NCBI RefSeq assembly: GCF_000196615.1
Contig: NC_014306.1
Location: 496,001 to 560,000 of the forward strand
Direction: 5' to 3'
From: Erwinia billingiae Eb661
GTDB lineage: Bacteria; Pseudomonadota; Gammaproteobacteria; Enterobacterales; Enterobacteriaceae
DNA: 64,000 nucleotides
The notes below the pieces were generated by a model. That model ran no database searches, was not told the DNA's origin, and saw nothing but the letters and a program-made list of their open reading frames with translations. Within the stretch, counting starts at the first letter, position 1. Every line of letters starts with the position of its first letter. The position numbers and the translations under genes are program-made. Positions 50,479-61,809 of the stretch are shown here, one piece after another.

Positions 50479-50916
50479 GTGCAGCTAACAAGTTTCACCG
50501 ATTATGGTTTACGTGCGCTGATCTACCTGGCCGCCTTACCGGCAGGCCAGATGGCCAGCATTACCGAAGTAACAGAGGCTTACGGTGTCTCGCGTAATCA
50601 TATGGTCAAAATCATCAATCAACTTAGTCGGGCAGGTTACGTCGCCGCGGTGCGCGGAAAGAACGGCGGGATCCGTTTAGGCAAGCCAGCGTCAGAGATT
50701 GTGATTGGCCAGGTCGTTCGGGAAATGGAGCCGCTACAGTTGGTGAATTGCCAACCCTGTCTCATTAGTCCGGCCTGTCGCCTTAAGAAGGCGCTCTATG
50801 ATGCGGTCCAGAGTTTTCTGGCCGTTTTGGATGGCTATACCCTGGCAGATCTGCTGGAAGACAACCATCCGCTCTACAAATTATTGCTGGTTGAACAACC
50901 TTCACTCAGCAGTTGA
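50479..50916 (+). CDS. nsrR: NsrR, nitric-oxide-sensing repressor
   Basis: A 145-residue Rrf2-family repressor whose iron-sulfur cluster reacts with nitric oxide, releasing genes such as hmp. The winged helix ([20 protein letters not shown]) and the cluster cysteines in [14 protein letters not shown] are visible. It starts with GTG ([17 protein letters not shown]), the family N-terminus. rnr follows after 19 bases. Confidence 0.96.
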   Translation: MQLTSFTDYGLRALIYLAALPAGQMASITEVTEAYGVSRNHMVKIINQLSRAGYVAAVRGKNGGIRLGKPASEIVIGQVVREMEPLQLVNCQPCLISPACRLKKALYDAVQSFLAVLDGYTLADLLEDNHPLYKLLLVEQPSLSS

Positions 50917-50935
50917 TGACAACGGAGGAACCGCT

Positions 50936-53404
50936 ATGTCAAAAGATCCATTTAAGGAACGGGAAGCAGAAAAATATGACAATCCCATTCCAAGTCGCGA
51001 GTTTATTTTAGCCCATCTGGATAAACGCGAAAAACCGGCCAGCCGTGAAGAGCTGGCGGCCGAACTGTCAATTTCAGACGAAGAGCAGACCGAAGCGCTG
51101 CGCCGCCGTCTGCGGGCGATGGAACGTGATGGCCAGCTGGTCTTCACCCGTCGCCAGTGCTATGCCCTGCCAGAACGCCTGGACCTGCTGCGCGGAAAGG
51201 TGATCGGCCACCGCGATGGCTTCGGCTTCCTGCGTATTGAAGGCAGTAAAGACGACCTGTACCTGTCTGCCGATCAGATGAAAATGTGCATGCACGGTGA
51301 CATCATCCTGGCGCAGGCGATGGGCGCCGACCGTAAAGGTCGCCGTGAAGCCCGTGTTGTGCGGGTGCTTGAGCCACGTAACAACCAGATCGTCGGACGC
51401 TACTTCACCGAAGCCGGCGTCGGCTTTGTGGTGCCTGATGACAGCCGTCTGAGCTTCGATATCCTGATCCCACCAGAAGATCTGATGGGTGCCCGTATGG
51501 GCTTCGTGGTGGTCGTGGAGCTGGTTCAGCGTCCAACCCGCCGCAGCAAAGCCGTGGGTAAAGTGGTCGAAGTGCTGGGCGATAACATGGGCACCGGCAT
51601 GGCCGTGGAAATGGCGCTGCGTACCCATGACATTCCTCACTCCTGGTCACCGGAGCTGGAACAGCAGATTTCAAAGCTGAAAGAAGAAGTGCCGGAAGAA
51701 GCCAAAGCCGGGCGTGTGGATCTGCGCGATCTGCCGCTGGTCACTATTGATGGTGAAGATGCGCGTGACTTCGATGACGCCGTTTTCTGTGAAAGAAAAC
51801 GTGGCGGCGGCTGGCGTCTGTGGGTGGCGATTGCCGATGTGAGCTATTACGTTCGCCCTGGCACGCCGCTGGATGACGAAGCGGTTAACCGCGGGACATC
51901 GGTCTACTTCCCTTCGCAGGTTGTACCGATGCTGCCGGAAGTGCTCTCTAACGGCCTGTGTTCTCTGAACCCGCAGGTAGACCGCCTGTGTATGGTCTGT
52001 GAGATGACCATCTCCTCAACCGGTAAGCTGACGGGCTATAAGCACTACGAAGCGGTAATGAACTCGTGGGCGCGTCTGACCTATAACAAAGTGTGGAGCA
52101 TTCTGCAGGGCAACCAGGAGCTGCGTGAACAATACCAGCCGCTGGTCAAAGACCTGGAAGAGCTGCACCGCATGTATCTGGTGTTGGAAAAGTCGCGCGA
52201 ACAGCGTGGCGGTATCTCCTTCGAAACTGACGAAGCCAAGTTTGTCTTCAATGCCGATCGCCGCATTGAACGCGTTGAGCAGGTTTCCCGCAACGATGCG
52301 CACAAGCTGATTGAAGAGTGCATGATCCTCGCGAACATCGCGTCTGCCCGCTACGTTGAGAAAAACAACGAGCCAGCCCTGTTCCGTGACCATGACCGTC
52401 CTGGTGAAGAGAACATCAAGAGCTTCCGCTCGGTGCTGAACGAGCTGGGCCTGACGCTTGGCGGCGGCAACAAACCGCATCCACTGGATTACGCCGAGCT
52501 GCTTAAGCAACTATCCAGCCGTCCGGATGCAGAAATGCTGCAAACCATGCTGCTGCGCTCGATGAAGCAGGCGGTTTACGACCCGGAAAACCGTGGCCAC
52601 TTTGGTCTGGCTCTGGCGTCGTATGCGCACTTCACGTCACCTATCCGTCGTTACCCGGATCTGCTGCTGCACCGTGCGATTAAGTACCTGCTGGCGAAAG
52701 AGAACGGTACGCTGGCGGAAGGCAGTATCACCACGCCAACCGGCGGCTACCACTACGAAATGCCGCAGATGCTGCAACTGGGCCAGCACTGCTCAATGAC
52801 CGAGCGTCGTGCCGATGAAGCCACGCGTGATGTTGCTGACTGGCTGAAATGCGACTTTATGCAGGATCAGGTGGGCGAAACCTTTACCGGTGTGATCTCC
52901 AGCGTCACCGGCTTCGGCTTCTTTGTCCGCCTGACCGATCTGTTTATCGATGGCCTGGTGCATGTCTCCACCCTCGACAACGATTACTACCGTTTCGATG
53001 CGGTGGGTCAGCGTCTGATTGGCGAATCCGGCGGCAAAGCCTATCGCCTTGGCGATACCGTCGAAGTGCGGGTTGAAGCGGTACACATGGATGAGCGGAA
53101 AATTGATTTCGCGATGATCTCCAGCAGCCGTAAACCGCGTGGCGAAGGCAAAACCGAGCGCGATCGCGCCAAGAAACCTGCGTCGCAGAATAGCGGTAAG
53201 CGCCGTCGCGACCAGGGCAAAAAAGGCACCTTTGAGCCGGACGCTTCTTTCCGTGCGCCGAAGAGCCAGGAAACCGCGGCTACAGCCGATGCGGGTGCCA
53301 AAAAAGACAAAAAGCCGAGAAAACCGTCAGACAAAACGCGTAAAATCGCGTCCGGAACCCGGTCACGTCGTGCGGCGAAGAAAAAGACTGACAATCCGGC
53401 ATAA
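50936..53404 (+). CDS. rnr: RNase R exoribonuclease
   Basis: An 822-residue 3'-5' exonuclease that degrades structured RNA and matures tmRNA. It has an N-terminal helix-turn-helix and cold-shock domains, the RNB catalytic centre ([12 protein letters not shown] near residue 272), an S1 domain (about residues 640-725) and a Lys/Arg-rich tail used for ribosome and SmpB contact. The ATG at 50936 follows GGAGGAACC; the longer open frame upstream lies inside nsrR and is rejected. Confidence 0.98.
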   Translation: MSKDPFKEREAEKYDNPIPSREFILAHLDKREKPASREELAAELSISDEEQTEALRRRLRAMERDGQLVFTRRQCYALPERLDLLRGKVIGHRDGFGFLRIEGSKDDLYLSADQMKMCMHGDIILAQAMGADRKGRREARVVRVLEPRNNQIVGRYFTEAGVGFVVPDDSRLSFDILIPPEDLMGARMGFVVVVELVQRPTRRSKAVGKVVEVLGDNMGTGMAVEMALRTHDIPHSWSPELEQQISKLKEEVPEEAKAGRVDLRDLPLVTIDGEDARDFDDAVFCERKRGGGWRLWVAIADVSYYVRPGTPLDDEAVNRGTSVYFPSQVVPMLPEVLSNGLCSLNPQVDRLCMVCEMTISSTGKLTGYKHYEAVMNSWARLTYNKVWSILQGNQELREQYQPLVKDLEELHRMYLVLEKSREQRGGISFETDEAKFVFNADRRIERVEQVSRNDAHKLIEECMILANIASARYVEKNNEPALFRDHDRPGEENIKSFRSVLNELGLTLGGGNKPHPLDYAELLKQLSSRPDAEMLQTMLLRSMKQAVYDPENRGHFGLALASYAHFTSPIRRYPDLLLHRAIKYLLAKENGTLAEGSITTPTGGYHYEMPQMLQLGQHCSMTERRADEATRDVADWLKCDFMQDQVGETFTGVISSVTGFGFFVRLTDLFIDGLVHVSTLDNDYYRFDAVGQRLIGESGGKAYRLGDTVEVRVEAVHMDERKIDFAMISSSRKPRGEGKTERDRAKKPASQNSGKRRRDQGKKGTFEPDASFRAPKSQETAATADAGAKKDKKPRKPSDKTRKIASGTRSRRAAKKKTDNPA

Positions 53405-53459
53405 GCGATTATCCGGCATCGCAGTCATGGCCTAACAAGATTAATTGAGTAACAGATTA

Positions 53460-54197
53460 ATGAGTGAAATTGTATTTGGTATTCACGCCGTAAAGGCGCT
53501 GCTCGACAGCAGTCCTCAGCGCTTTCAGGAAGTGTTTATCCTCAAAGGGCGTGATGACAAGCGCCTGCAGCCGCTGGTTAAAGAGCTGGAAGCCCAGGGT
53601 ATTGTGGTGCAGATCGCTAATCGCCAGTGGCTGGACAGCCAGGTTGAAGGCGGCGTGCATCAGGGGATCGTGGCGCGGGTGAAGCCTGGCCGTCAGTATC
53701 AGGAAAGCGACCTGCCCGATCTGCTGGAAAGCCTGGACTCGCCGTTCCTGCTGATCCTTGATGGCATTACCGATCCGCATAACCTCGGTGCCTGCCTGCG
53801 CAGCGCCGATGCGGCGGGCGTTCACGCGGTGATTGTTCCGCGCGATCGTTCAGCGCAGCTGAATGCCACTGCCAAAAAAGTGGCAAGCGGTGCGGCAGAG
53901 CATGTACCGCTGATCACCGTGACGAACCTGGCCCGCACCATGCGCGTTCTGCAGGATGCTAACGTGTGGATTGTCGGTACCGCCGGTGAAGCCGATCACA
54001 ATCTGTACCAGAGCAAAATGACCGGCCCGATGGCGCTGGTGATGGGTGCAGAAGGTGAGGGCATGCGTCGCCTGACCCGCGAGCACTGCGATGAGCTGAT
54101 CAGCATTCCGATGTCTGGCAGCGTGTCGTCGCTGAACGTTTCTGTGGCAACCGGCGTTTGCCTGTTCGAAGCGGTGCGTCAGCGCAGCAGTAAGTAA
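53460..54197 (+). CDS. rlmB: RlmB, 23S rRNA Gm2251 methyltransferase
   Basis: A 245-residue SPOUT methyltransferase that methylates the 2'-OH of G2251 in the ribosomal P-loop. The trefoil-knot motifs are clear: [19 protein letters not shown] (motif 1), [12 protein letters not shown] (motif 2) and [19 protein letters not shown] (motif 3). The start at 53460 ([11 protein letters not shown]) follows the family; an in-frame TTG lies 15 bases up. The ribosome site is weak. Confidence 0.97.
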   Translation: MSEIVFGIHAVKALLDSSPQRFQEVFILKGRDDKRLQPLVKELEAQGIVVQIANRQWLDSQVEGGVHQGIVARVKPGRQYQESDLPDLLESLDSPFLLILDGITDPHNLGACLRSADAAGVHAVIVPRDRSAQLNATAKKVASGAAEHVPLITVTNLARTMRVLQDANVWIVGTAGEADHNLYQSKMTGPMALVMGAEGEGMRRLTREHCDELISIPMSGSVSSLNVSVATGVCLFEAVRQRSSK

Positions 54198-54203
54198 TCT
54201 CTC

Positions 54204-54224
54204 CGGGGCGTGACCTGCGCCCCG
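54204..54224 (+). terminator. hairpin after rlmB
   Basis: CGGGGCG and CGCCCCG flank a short loop right after the rlmB stop, with only a weak AATTTCCC tail. Probable terminator of nsrR-rnr-rlmB. Confidence 0.5.
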
Positions 54225-54298
54225 AATTTCCCTTCTTTATCCCCCCAGTTCCTGTCTGTCTCTCATACTGAATGAGTGCTAATGATAAGGATGCCGCG

Positions 54299-55927
54299 AT
54301 GAACTGGAAAACGCATACCGTTTTTAATCAACCTCTCCCTCTGGCGAACAGCAACCTGTTTCTTTCTGACTCCCCTCTGCGTGATGCCGTGCTTCGTGAA
54401 GGCGCGGGTTGGGATGGCGATCTTCTGGCGTCGGTCGGGCAGCAGTTGGGCAGTGCCGAATCACTGGAACTGGGCCGGCTGGCCAACAGCTCTCCGCCCG
54501 AACTGCTGCGTTACGATCCCTGCGGCGAACGGCTGGATGATGTGCGCTTCCACCCGGCCTGGCATCTGCTGATGCAGGGGTTGACGGCCAATCGCGTGCA
54601 TAACCTTCCCTGGCTGGATAACGCCCCGGAGACGGCTTTTGTTGCCCGTGCGGCGCGTTTTATGCTGCACGCCCAGGTCGAATCGGGCAGCCTCTGTCCG
54701 GTCACCATGACCTTCGGTGCCATTCCGTTATTACAGAAACATCTGCCTGCGGCATTTGCCGACTGGCTACCGCCCTTACTGTCCGATCGTTATGATGCGC
54801 ACATCAAAGAGGCGCCCCTGAAAAGAGGGCTGCTGATCGGCATGGGGATGACCGAAAAACAGGGCGGGACCGATGTGCTCAGCAATACCACGCGCGCTGA
54901 GCCCGTTGCCTCACGCGGGAGTGGAGAATGCTATCAGCTCACCGGCCATAAATGGTTTTTCTCGGTGCCGCAAAGCGACGCGCATCTGGTTCTGGCTCAG
55001 GCAAAAGGCGGGCTATCCTGCTTTTTCCTGCCGCGACTGCTACCGGGTGGCGAGAAAAATGCGGTGCATATCGAACGGCTGAAAGAAAAGCTCGGCAATC
55101 GCTCCAATGCCAGCAGTGAAGTGGAATTTTTGGCTGCCAGCGGCTGGCTGATTGGTGAAGAAGGCGAGGGCGTCAGGCAGATCCTGAAAATGGGTGGCTA
55201 TACCCGCTTCGACTGCGCGCTAGGCAGCCACGCCATGATGCGCCGCGCCTTCTCGGTCGCGCTGTATCACGCGCATCATCGTCAGGTGTTGGGGAAAAAC
55301 CTCGTTGATCAACCGCTGATGCGGCAGCTGTTAGCTTCCCAGGCGCTGGTGCTGGAAGGGCAAACGGCGATGCTGATGCGGCTGGCGCGCGCCTGGTCCC
55401 ATCAAGCCACGGCCTCGGAGACACTTTTCAGCCGACTTTTTACGCCCGCCGCCAAATATGTCGTCTGCAAACGCGGCATCGGCTTTGTGGCCGAGTCGAT
55501 GGAAGTGCTCGGGGGTATTGGGTATTGCGAAGAGAGCGAGCTGCCGCGCATCTACCGTGAAATGCCGGTGAACAGCATCTGGGAAGGATCGGGAAACGTG
55601 ATGTGCCTGGATGTGCTCAGGGTGCTGAGCAAGCAGCCTGGCGTCCGGGAGATGCTGTCAGCAGAATTCGACGCGGTGAAAGGACAGAACCGCCACTTCG
55701 ACAGCTTATGGCGTCAGATTAAGCTTGCTGCCGGCAAACCGCAGGAAGCGCAGGCACGTAACCTGACTGAAGGCTTATTCGCGCTGGCCTGCGGTGTTCA
55801 GGTGATGACTCACCTGGAACCTGCGCTGGCGGATGCCTGGTGCCGCCAGATGCTGGATCGCAGAGGGTTTTCCCGTCTGCCCGAAACGGTGGCGGAACGG
55901 CTGTTATTGCGCGCCAGCGGCGGCTGA
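54299..55927 (+). CDS. aidB: AidB, acyl-CoA dehydrogenase-like alkylation-response protein
   Basis: A 542-residue flavoprotein of the adaptive response to DNA alkylation; in E. coli it binds DNA and may shield promoters or destroy alkylating agents. The acyl-CoA dehydrogenase segments GMGMTEKQGGTDVLSNTTRA and GGIGYCEESELPRIYREMP are conserved, and the N-terminus (MNWKTHTVFNQPLPL) matches E. coli. The start at 54299 follows TAAGGAT; the frame is open nine codons further up. Its 3' end overlaps the convergent bsmA gene by 24 bases. Confidence 0.96.
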   Translation: MNWKTHTVFNQPLPLANSNLFLSDSPLRDAVLREGAGWDGDLLASVGQQLGSAESLELGRLANSSPPELLRYDPCGERLDDVRFHPAWHLLMQGLTANRVHNLPWLDNAPETAFVARAARFMLHAQVESGSLCPVTMTFGAIPLLQKHLPAAFADWLPPLLSDRYDAHIKEAPLKRGLLIGMGMTEKQGGTDVLSNTTRAEPVASRGSGECYQLTGHKWFFSVPQSDAHLVLAQAKGGLSCFFLPRLLPGGEKNAVHIERLKEKLGNRSNASSEVEFLAASGWLIGEEGEGVRQILKMGGYTRFDCALGSHAMMRRAFSVALYHAHHRQVLGKNLVDQPLMRQLLASQALVLEGQTAMLMRLARAWSHQATASETLFSRLFTPAAKYVVCKRGIGFVAESMEVLGGIGYCEESELPRIYREMPVNSIWEGSGNVMCLDVLRVLSKQPGVREMLSAEFDAVKGQNRHFDSLWRQIKLAAGKPQEAQARNLTEGLFALACGVQVMTHLEPALADAWCRQMLDRRGFSRLPETVAERLLLRASGG

Positions 55928-56227
55928 AGGGCCATACAGGATTGCACTGGAGTACCAGAGCCCAGGCATCACCGTCTCACTGACCAGCTGGATATAGTAA
56001 TAGGTTGCCCCCGCTGCATTGGCCTTCGCGGCAATCGCGCGTTGTGCATCATCCGGAGAACCGCGCTCATTGACGCTGACGGTGCCGATTTTTCGCAGGT
56101 TAAGGCTTTGCGCGCGCGTGACTTCCTGCGCGTGTGAAGTCGGCGGAGGGGGAGGTTCTGGTGTGGTCTGTAACTGGCTACAGCCAACGGTCAGCAAAAC
56201 CAAGAGGACTGTCAGTAACCGGCTCAT
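55904..56227 (-). CDS. bsmA: BsmA (YjfO), DUF1471 lipoprotein
   Basis: A 107-residue lipoprotein of the DUF1471 (YhcN) family. In E. coli BsmA affects biofilm formation and peroxide resistance. The lipobox is LTVGCSQ (Cys at residue 16), a Pro-rich linker follows (PEPPPPPTSH), and the DUF1471 domain has IGTVSVNERGSPDDAQRAIAAKANAAGA split over residues 47-74. It is convergent with aidB and overlaps it by 24 bases. Confidence 0.88.
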   Translation of the reverse strand: MSRLLTVLLVLLTVGCSQLQTTPEPPPPPTSHAQEVTRAQSLNLRKIGTVSVNERGSPDDAQRAIAAKANAAGATYYYIQLVSETVMPGLWYSSAILYGPSAAAGAQ

Positions 56228-56281
56228 AGTGCGATCTCAGCAGTGGGATAGCTCATAGTGTAAGCTATCCCACCGTGATTA

Positions 56282-58216
56282 TTAGCCTTTCAGCGTAAAT
56301 ACACTGACCAGCTGGGTCAGATGGTGCCCTTTGCGGCTCAGTTCGTGGGCAGTCTGTTCAGAGGTCGACACCAGCTCGGTGTTCTGGTGCGTCGCCTGAC
56401 CGATCTGGTTCATGGCAATGTTGACCTGACCAATTCCGGCGGACTGCTCTTTCGAGGCGATATTAATCTCACTCATCAGCACCTTCACCTGACCAATGCG
56501 ACCCACGATATCCTCCATCGCTTTGCGCGTCTGCTCGGAAAGATCGTGCCCCTGAACCACTTTGCTTAACGAGTTTTCAATCAGTCCGTCGATCTCTTTC
56601 GCCGCATGCGCACTGCGTTGTGCCAGCGCGCGCACTTCGGCCGCCACCACCGCGAAGCCTTTGCCATGTTCACCCGCCCGTGCCGCTTCCACCGCCGCGT
56701 TCAGCGCCAGGATGTTGGTCTGGAAGGCAATCGATTCAATCACATGGGTGATGTCGGCAATGCTCTGCGACGCGCTTTTAATATCCGTCATGGTGACTAC
56801 GGAGCGCGACACGGTCTCGCCGCCGTTTTGCACCACCGCAGAGGCTTCATCGACCAGAGTCAGCGCCTCAGAGACGTTAGCGGCGTTCTGCGCCACGGTC
56901 GCACTTAACTGCTCCATGCTGGCAGAGGTTTCTTCCACGCTGCTGGCCTGGCGGGAGATCTGCTCGCTGATGTTCTCACTACTCAGCGCGATGGCATCCG
57001 TCCCACTGCTGATCTCTTCTGCGGCTGCGCGGACCTGCGAAACAATCCGTTCCAAACCATCGCCAATGCCATTGATGGCCAGGATCAGCTGCCCGATTTC
57101 ATCGTGACGTTGGGTGGTCAGCGTCGCCTGCAGGTTGCCTGCCGAGTAATGACGCGCCAGTTCGATCACTTCCTGCAGCGGCTTGCTTAGCCAGTGGCGG
57201 GTAGTGATGACGAAGCCGAGGGCAAACAGCAGCACCAGCGCAGCACCGATCAGCAGGAACAGATCGCGGGTCTGGTCAATCGGCGCCAGCAGGCTGGCCT
57301 TGTTCACTTCGCCGAGGATCACCCAGTTCCACTCCGGCAGATGGCGCCAGGTCATGATCTGGCGGCTGCCATCTTCGCCTTCCGCTTCCAGCATGCCCTT
57401 GTCCTGCCTCAACAGCTGCTGCTGAACCGCGTCTGACCAACGTGGCTGCTTGCCTTCCTCCGTTGGGTGGAACACGAAGTAGCCGTGATTTTTACCGGCC
57501 GCATTGTCCAGCACCACAAAATGGCCGGTTTCGCCCAGTTTCTTGGCGAGCACCTTCTGGCGAATTTCGGCATACTGCTTGGTGATGTCCACGCCGACAA
57601 ACAGGATGGCAATAACCTTGCCTTCGCTGTCTTTGACCGGCTGATACTGGGTGATATAGCGCTTGCCGAACAGCATGCTCACGCCCTGATAAATTTCTCC
57701 TTTCTGCATCAGTTTCCAGGCCGGGCTGGTGTGATCCAGGCGGGTGCCAATCGCCCGTTCGCCGTCCTGCTTGCGCAGAGACGTGGAAATACGCATAAAG
57801 TCGTCGCCCATGCGCACAAAAATGGTGGAGATGGCGCCGGTACGCTGCTGGAAGTCATCAACCAGCACCTGATCGAGGTTAAGGGTTTTCAGCCCGGCGC
57901 GTAACGTGGGGGTCTGTTCCGCGCCAATGGTGATTTGCTGGCTGTCGTCCACGGAAAAACGCTTCGGTAAGAAGCTCTGGAAAAGCGCGGTGTAATTGGC
58001 GACTTCTTCGCTAAGCGTACTGTCAAACATCGACGCCATATCGCCAATGCCGCTGACCTGGTTATCCATATTTTCCTGGGTCAACGCCTGCAGCTGTTTT
58101 GCCGCATTGTGGGTCAGCGCCAGCGTCAGGATCAGGAACAATATGGCGACACTGAATGAGGTGATCACCGAGAGCTTGACGCCAAGGCTCCAGCGCCTGA
58201 ATGAGAGTTTTTTCAT
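56282..58216 (-). CDS. Methyl-accepting chemotaxis protein with Cache sensor
   Basis: A 644-residue chemoreceptor. The first membrane helix is at residues 15-34, a large periplasmic sensor of the Cache_3-Cache_2 type spans about 36-315 ([19 protein letters not shown] and [14 protein letters not shown] are typical), a second helix is at 318-340, then a HAMP domain and the long signalling coiled coil with the conserved hairpin ([20 protein letters not shown]). The C-terminus ([13 protein letters not shown]) lacks the NWETF pentapeptide, so CheR and CheB cannot bind there. The ligand is unknown; this sensor type often binds small organic acids. A sigma28 promoter lies upstream. E. coli has no receptor at this place. 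Confidence 0.95.
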   Translation of the reverse strand: MKKLSFRRWSLGVKLSVITSFSVAILFLILTLALTHNAAKQLQALTQENMDNQVSGIGDMASMFDSTLSEEVANYTALFQSFLPKRFSVDDSQQITIGAEQTPTLRAGLKTLNLDQVLVDDFQQRTGAISTIFVRMGDDFMRISTSLRKQDGERAIGTRLDHTSPAWKLMQKGEIYQGVSMLFGKRYITQYQPVKDSEGKVIAILFVGVDITKQYAEIRQKVLAKKLGETGHFVVLDNAAGKNHGYFVFHPTEEGKQPRWSDAVQQQLLRQDKGMLEAEGEDGSRQIMTWRHLPEWNWVILGEVNKASLLAPIDQTRDLFLLIGAALVLLFALGFVITTRHWLSKPLQEVIELARHYSAGNLQATLTTQRHDEIGQLILAINGIGDGLERIVSQVRAAAEEISSGTDAIALSSENISEQISRQASSVEETSASMEQLSATVAQNAANVSEALTLVDEASAVVQNGGETVSRSVVTMTDIKSASQSIADITHVIESIAFQTNILALNAAVEAARAGEHGKGFAVVAAEVRALAQRSAHAAKEIDGLIENSLSKVVQGHDLSEQTRKAMEDIVGRIGQVKVLMSEINIASKEQSAGIGQVNIAMNQIGQATHQNTELVSTSEQTAHELSRKGHHLTQLVSVFTLKG

Positions 58217-58252
58217 GGGAGGCCTGTTGAAGGTTTAAGGGGCTTGCATCGG

Positions 58253-58279
58253 TTAACGGCAACAGACCTGAAACATTTA
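58253..58279 (-). promoter_or_regulatory. sigma28 (FliA) flagellar-class promoter
   Basis: On the minus strand TAAA, 15 bases, then GCCGTTAA match the FliA consensus (TAAA-N15-GCCGATAA) except for one base. It ends 37 bases before the chemoreceptor start, so the receptor is expected to be made with the late flagellar genes. Confidence 0.75.
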
Positions 58280-58382
58280 GTTTTTAATTTTGTGAGCAGG
58301 CTAACGGTTTTGATAATAAACTCAAATTCCATCGCAATCCGCTGGCGCCCTGTCAGTCCACCCTGTTTTCCATGGAGGCTTA

Positions 58383-59132
58383 ATGATTGAGATTGCTACC
58401 GAATCTTTTGCCGGCATCGACTGTTTGCACGCCACGCCAGCCGGTAAACGCCACACGCCCTTACCGACCATTTTGTTCTGGCATGGCTTCACCTCTTCAA
58501 AAGAGGTGTACGCCTATTTTGCCGTCGAGTTGGCTCAGGCCGGTTTCCGGGTGGTGATGCCGGATGCTGATATGCACGGCGCGCGGTATAACGGCGACAC
58601 GGAATTCCGGCTGACCCGTTTTTGGGAGATCCTGAAAAGCAATATTGATGAGGTGCCACGGATTGAGGCGGCATTACGCGAGCAGCATCTGATTGAAGAG
58701 GGCCGGTTTGCGGTGGCCGGCGCCTCAATGGGCGGCATGACCGCGCTGGGATCGATGGCCCGTTACGACCAGATTGCCTGCGTGGCCTGTATGATGGGAT
58801 CGGGCTACTTTATGTCGTTGTCGCACACGCTGTTCCCGCCGCTGGTGGCCAAAACCGCCGAGCAGAAAAAGGAACTGGCAGACCGACTGGCGCCGTTAGC
58901 GGAGTATGACGTCAGCGGGCAGCTGGAAAAACTGGCTAACCGACCGTTGCTGGTCTGGCATGGCGAAGCGGATGAGGTGGTGCCTGCCGCAGAGAGCGTC
59001 AGGTTAGAAAAAGCGATGCGCGAAGCGAAGCTCGATGCGAATCTGACGTATATCGTCGAAAGCGGCATCGGGCATCGCATCACTCCGCCAGCACTGACAG
59101 CGATAGCGGCGTTTTTTAAGCATCATTTATAA
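58383..59132 (+). CDS. yjfP: YjfP, alpha/beta-hydrolase esterase
   Basis: A 249-residue cytoplasmic esterase; E. coli YjfP is a carboxylesterase on short-chain esters. The nucleophile elbow is GASMGGMTALG (Ser near residue 117), the oxyanion region is FWHGFTSSKEVYAYFAVELA, and the late acid and His are in LVWHGEADEVVP and GIGHRITP. A GGAGG site precedes the ATG. Neighbouring ula genes present in E. coli are absent. Confidence 0.93.
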   Translation: MIEIATESFAGIDCLHATPAGKRHTPLPTILFWHGFTSSKEVYAYFAVELAQAGFRVVMPDADMHGARYNGDTEFRLTRFWEILKSNIDEVPRIEAALREQHLIEEGRFAVAGASMGGMTALGSMARYDQIACVACMMGSGYFMSLSHTLFPPLVAKTAEQKKELADRLAPLAEYDVSGQLEKLANRPLLVWHGEADEVVPAAESVRLEKAMREAKLDANLTYIVESGIGHRITPPALTAIAAFFKHHL

Positions 59133-59139
59133 GGCAAGT

Positions 59140-59157
59140 TCCCGGGGAAGCCCGGGA
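59140..59157. terminator. hairpin between yjfP and the small secreted gene
   Basis: TCCCGGG and CCCGGGA flank a GAAG loop between two converging genes. There is no T-run on either side; probably a weak two-way terminator. Confidence 0.5.
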
Positions 59158-59167
59158 CCCTTCACCG

Positions 59168-59377
59168 CTACAACTGTTTGGACAGTCGCTCTGCTGCGGT
59201 AGTTGGGGCTTTATGCGATGTTTTGTCTAACGGAGAAGGTATCCGGTTAATATAGACATAACTGTTCGCCGCATTGCTGGTGTAGCTTTTCACCTGCTGC
59301 TCGGTGCCGGTCGAAATGGCAAAGGCGGATGTGGAAAGGAAGAGACCTAGTAAGGAGGCGATTGCGATGGTTTTCAT
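59168..59377 (-). CDS. small secreted protein of unknown function
   Basis: A 69-residue protein that I do not recognise. It has a clear cleavable signal peptide (MKTIAIASLLGLFLSTSAFA) and a mature chain of about 49 residues (beginning ISTGTEQQVKSYTS, later YVYINRIPSPLDKTSHK) with no cysteine, so it is soluble in the periplasm or secreted. A GGAGTTATT site precedes the ATG. It replaces the yjfY position of E. coli but does not look like a DUF1471 protein. The 366 bases between it and rpsF hold only the rpsF promoter and leader. Confidence 0.75.
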   Translation of the reverse strand: MKTIAIASLLGLFLSTSAFAISTGTEQQVKSYTSNAANSYVYINRIPSPLDKTSHKAPTTAAERLSKQL

Positions 59378-59611
59378 AATAACTCCACAATCTGGTAATA
59401 CCGTCTGACGCGGACGTCAGGGTCGTGTCATAAGCAACCTGTATAGTTTAGCCCACCGCGACCTAAAAGGTATTAGTAATTCTTGCTGTTTTAGATCAAC
59501 TTTTTTGAACAACTTTTAGGCTAAGCTGATGATCTCATTCAGTTAGCACAGAATGCCCCTGTGCCTGGCCGCGAAATTGACAAATTATTTACTCCCCGCC
59601 CCGACATTACC

Positions 59612-59640
59612 TTGAGTTTTTCCGGCCCCGCCAGTATGAT
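59612..59640 (+). promoter_or_regulatory. promoter of the rpsF operon
   Basis: TTGAGT and TATGAT are separated by 17 bases, about 100 bases before rpsF. A TTGACA at 59577-59582 is not followed by a -10 element at proper distance and is less likely. Confidence 0.6.
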
Positions 59641-59689
59641 TACGCGTCAATTTTTTCAGCCGCTCAAACATACACGTTCCTTGCTTCCA

Positions 59690-60139
<450 letters not shown>

Positions 60140-60145
60140 TTTACC

Positions 60146-60695
<550 letters not shown>

Positions 60696-60736
60696 TATCG
60701 GCCGCTGTCTATTAACGACTTTAAGAGGATAAGGTA

Positions 60737-61189
60737 ATGCAAGTTATTCTGCTTGATAAAGTAGCAAACCTCGGTAACCTGGGTGACCAGGTTAACGTTA
60801 AAGCGGGCTACGCTCGTAACTTCCTGGTACCACAGGGCAAAGCTGTTCCTGCTACCAAGAAAAACGTTGAGTTCTTCGAAACACGTCGTGCAGAACTGGA
60901 AGCTAAACAAGCTGACGTTCTGGCTGCATCTAATGCACGTGCTGAGAAAATCAACGCACTGGGCAACGTTACCATCGCGTCTAAAGCAGGCGACGAAGGT
61001 AAACTGTTCGGTTCCATCGGTGCTCGCGACATCGCTGATGCAGTTACTGCAGCTGGCGTTGAAGTGAACAAGAGCGAAGTTCGCCTGGCGAACGGCGTTC
61101 TGCGTACTACCGGTGAGCATGAAGTTGAGTTCCAGGTTCACAGCGATGTGCTGGCAAAACTGATTGTAAACGTGGTTTCAGCAGCTTAA
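60737..61189 (+). CDS. rplI: Ribosomal protein L9
   Basis: A 150-residue 50S protein with two small domains joined by a long helix. The N-terminal domain ([19 protein letters not shown], then [13 protein letters not shown]) and the connecting helix are standard. AGAGGATAAGG precedes the ATG. Last gene of the operon. Confidence 0.99.
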   Translation: MQVILLDKVANLGNLGDQVNVKAGYARNFLVPQGKAVPATKKNVEFFETRRAELEAKQADVLAASNARAEKINALGNVTIASKAGDEGKLFGSIGARDIADAVTAAGVEVNKSEVRLANGVLRTTGEHEVEFQVHSDVLAKLIVNVVSAA

Positions 61190-61210
61190 TCGCTAACGTT
61201 ACCGCATAAA

Positions 61211-61243
61211 AACGCCGGCCACGTGCCGGCGTTTTTGTTTTTG
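61211..61243 (+). terminator. rpsF operon terminator
   Basis: AACGCCGGC and GCCGGCGTT form a nine-base stem around CACGT, followed by TTTGTTTTTG. Strong terminator after rplI, converging with ytfB. Confidence 0.93.
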
Positions 61244-61254
61244 TCGATCGGGCT

Positions 61255-61809
61255 TTATTGCGCGCGAATAAAGGATCCGTCTGGCTGGCGGGTAAACAAA
61301 ATCTGCCCGTTATCCGTATCTACCGTTAATCCATTCACCACGCCCTGCGCATTCTGACGCACACGCACTGCCTGACCGGTTTTCAGATTACTCAGCGGCT
61401 TATCGTCGCCTTCCACCCGCGCCATCGCGAACACATCATTCACGGCTAAATTATTGTCGCGGAACAGTTGCGCCAGCGTCTGGCCGGATGCGATTTGATA
61501 GCTGTGCCAGGTGCCCTGAGAATCATTGCTGGTTTTCGCCGGCGCCTGAGGCGTTTCCGGCTGCTGGTCGTTAATCTCCGCCTGCATCGGCACCTCTGTT
61601 CCGGACGACGAGTCAGCCGTGATGGGCCTTTGCGGCTGCACAGGCGAGGGCGCTGGCCAGAGGAACGCCAGTAATATCACAATGATAGCGAGAATGATCC
61701 CCCGACGATGGCCCGGCGGCAGCGGGTCCATCCAGCGGACGGAATCAGGCAGGTGCCAGATCTGGCGGAAGACGTGGGGTACTCGTGATGCTGAAGACGC
61801 TTTGGGCAT
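61255..61809 (-). CDS. ytfB: YtfB, OapA-family cell-division-associated protein
   Basis: A 184-residue inner-membrane protein. E. coli YtfB binds peptidoglycan glycan chains and gathers at the division septum. One membrane helix follows the RWMDPLPPGHRRGI segment (about residues 36-55), then a Pro/Gln-rich periplasmic linker and the C-terminal OapA/LysM-like domain (SGQTLAQLFRDNNLAVNDVF, ending in LFTRQPDGSFIRAQ). The ATG at 61809 is chosen because AGGAGG lies 8 bases upstream; the frame is open 39 codons further, without such a site. Confidence 0.92.
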   Translation of the reverse strand: MPKASSASRVPHVFRQIWHLPDSVRWMDPLPPGHRRGIILAIIVILLAFLWPAPSPVQPQRPITADSSSGTEVPMQAEINDQQPETPQAPAKTSNDSQGTWHSYQIASGQTLAQLFRDNNLAVNDVFAMARVEGDDKPLSNLKTGQAVRVRQNAQGVVNGLTVDTDNGQILFTRQPDGSFIRAQ

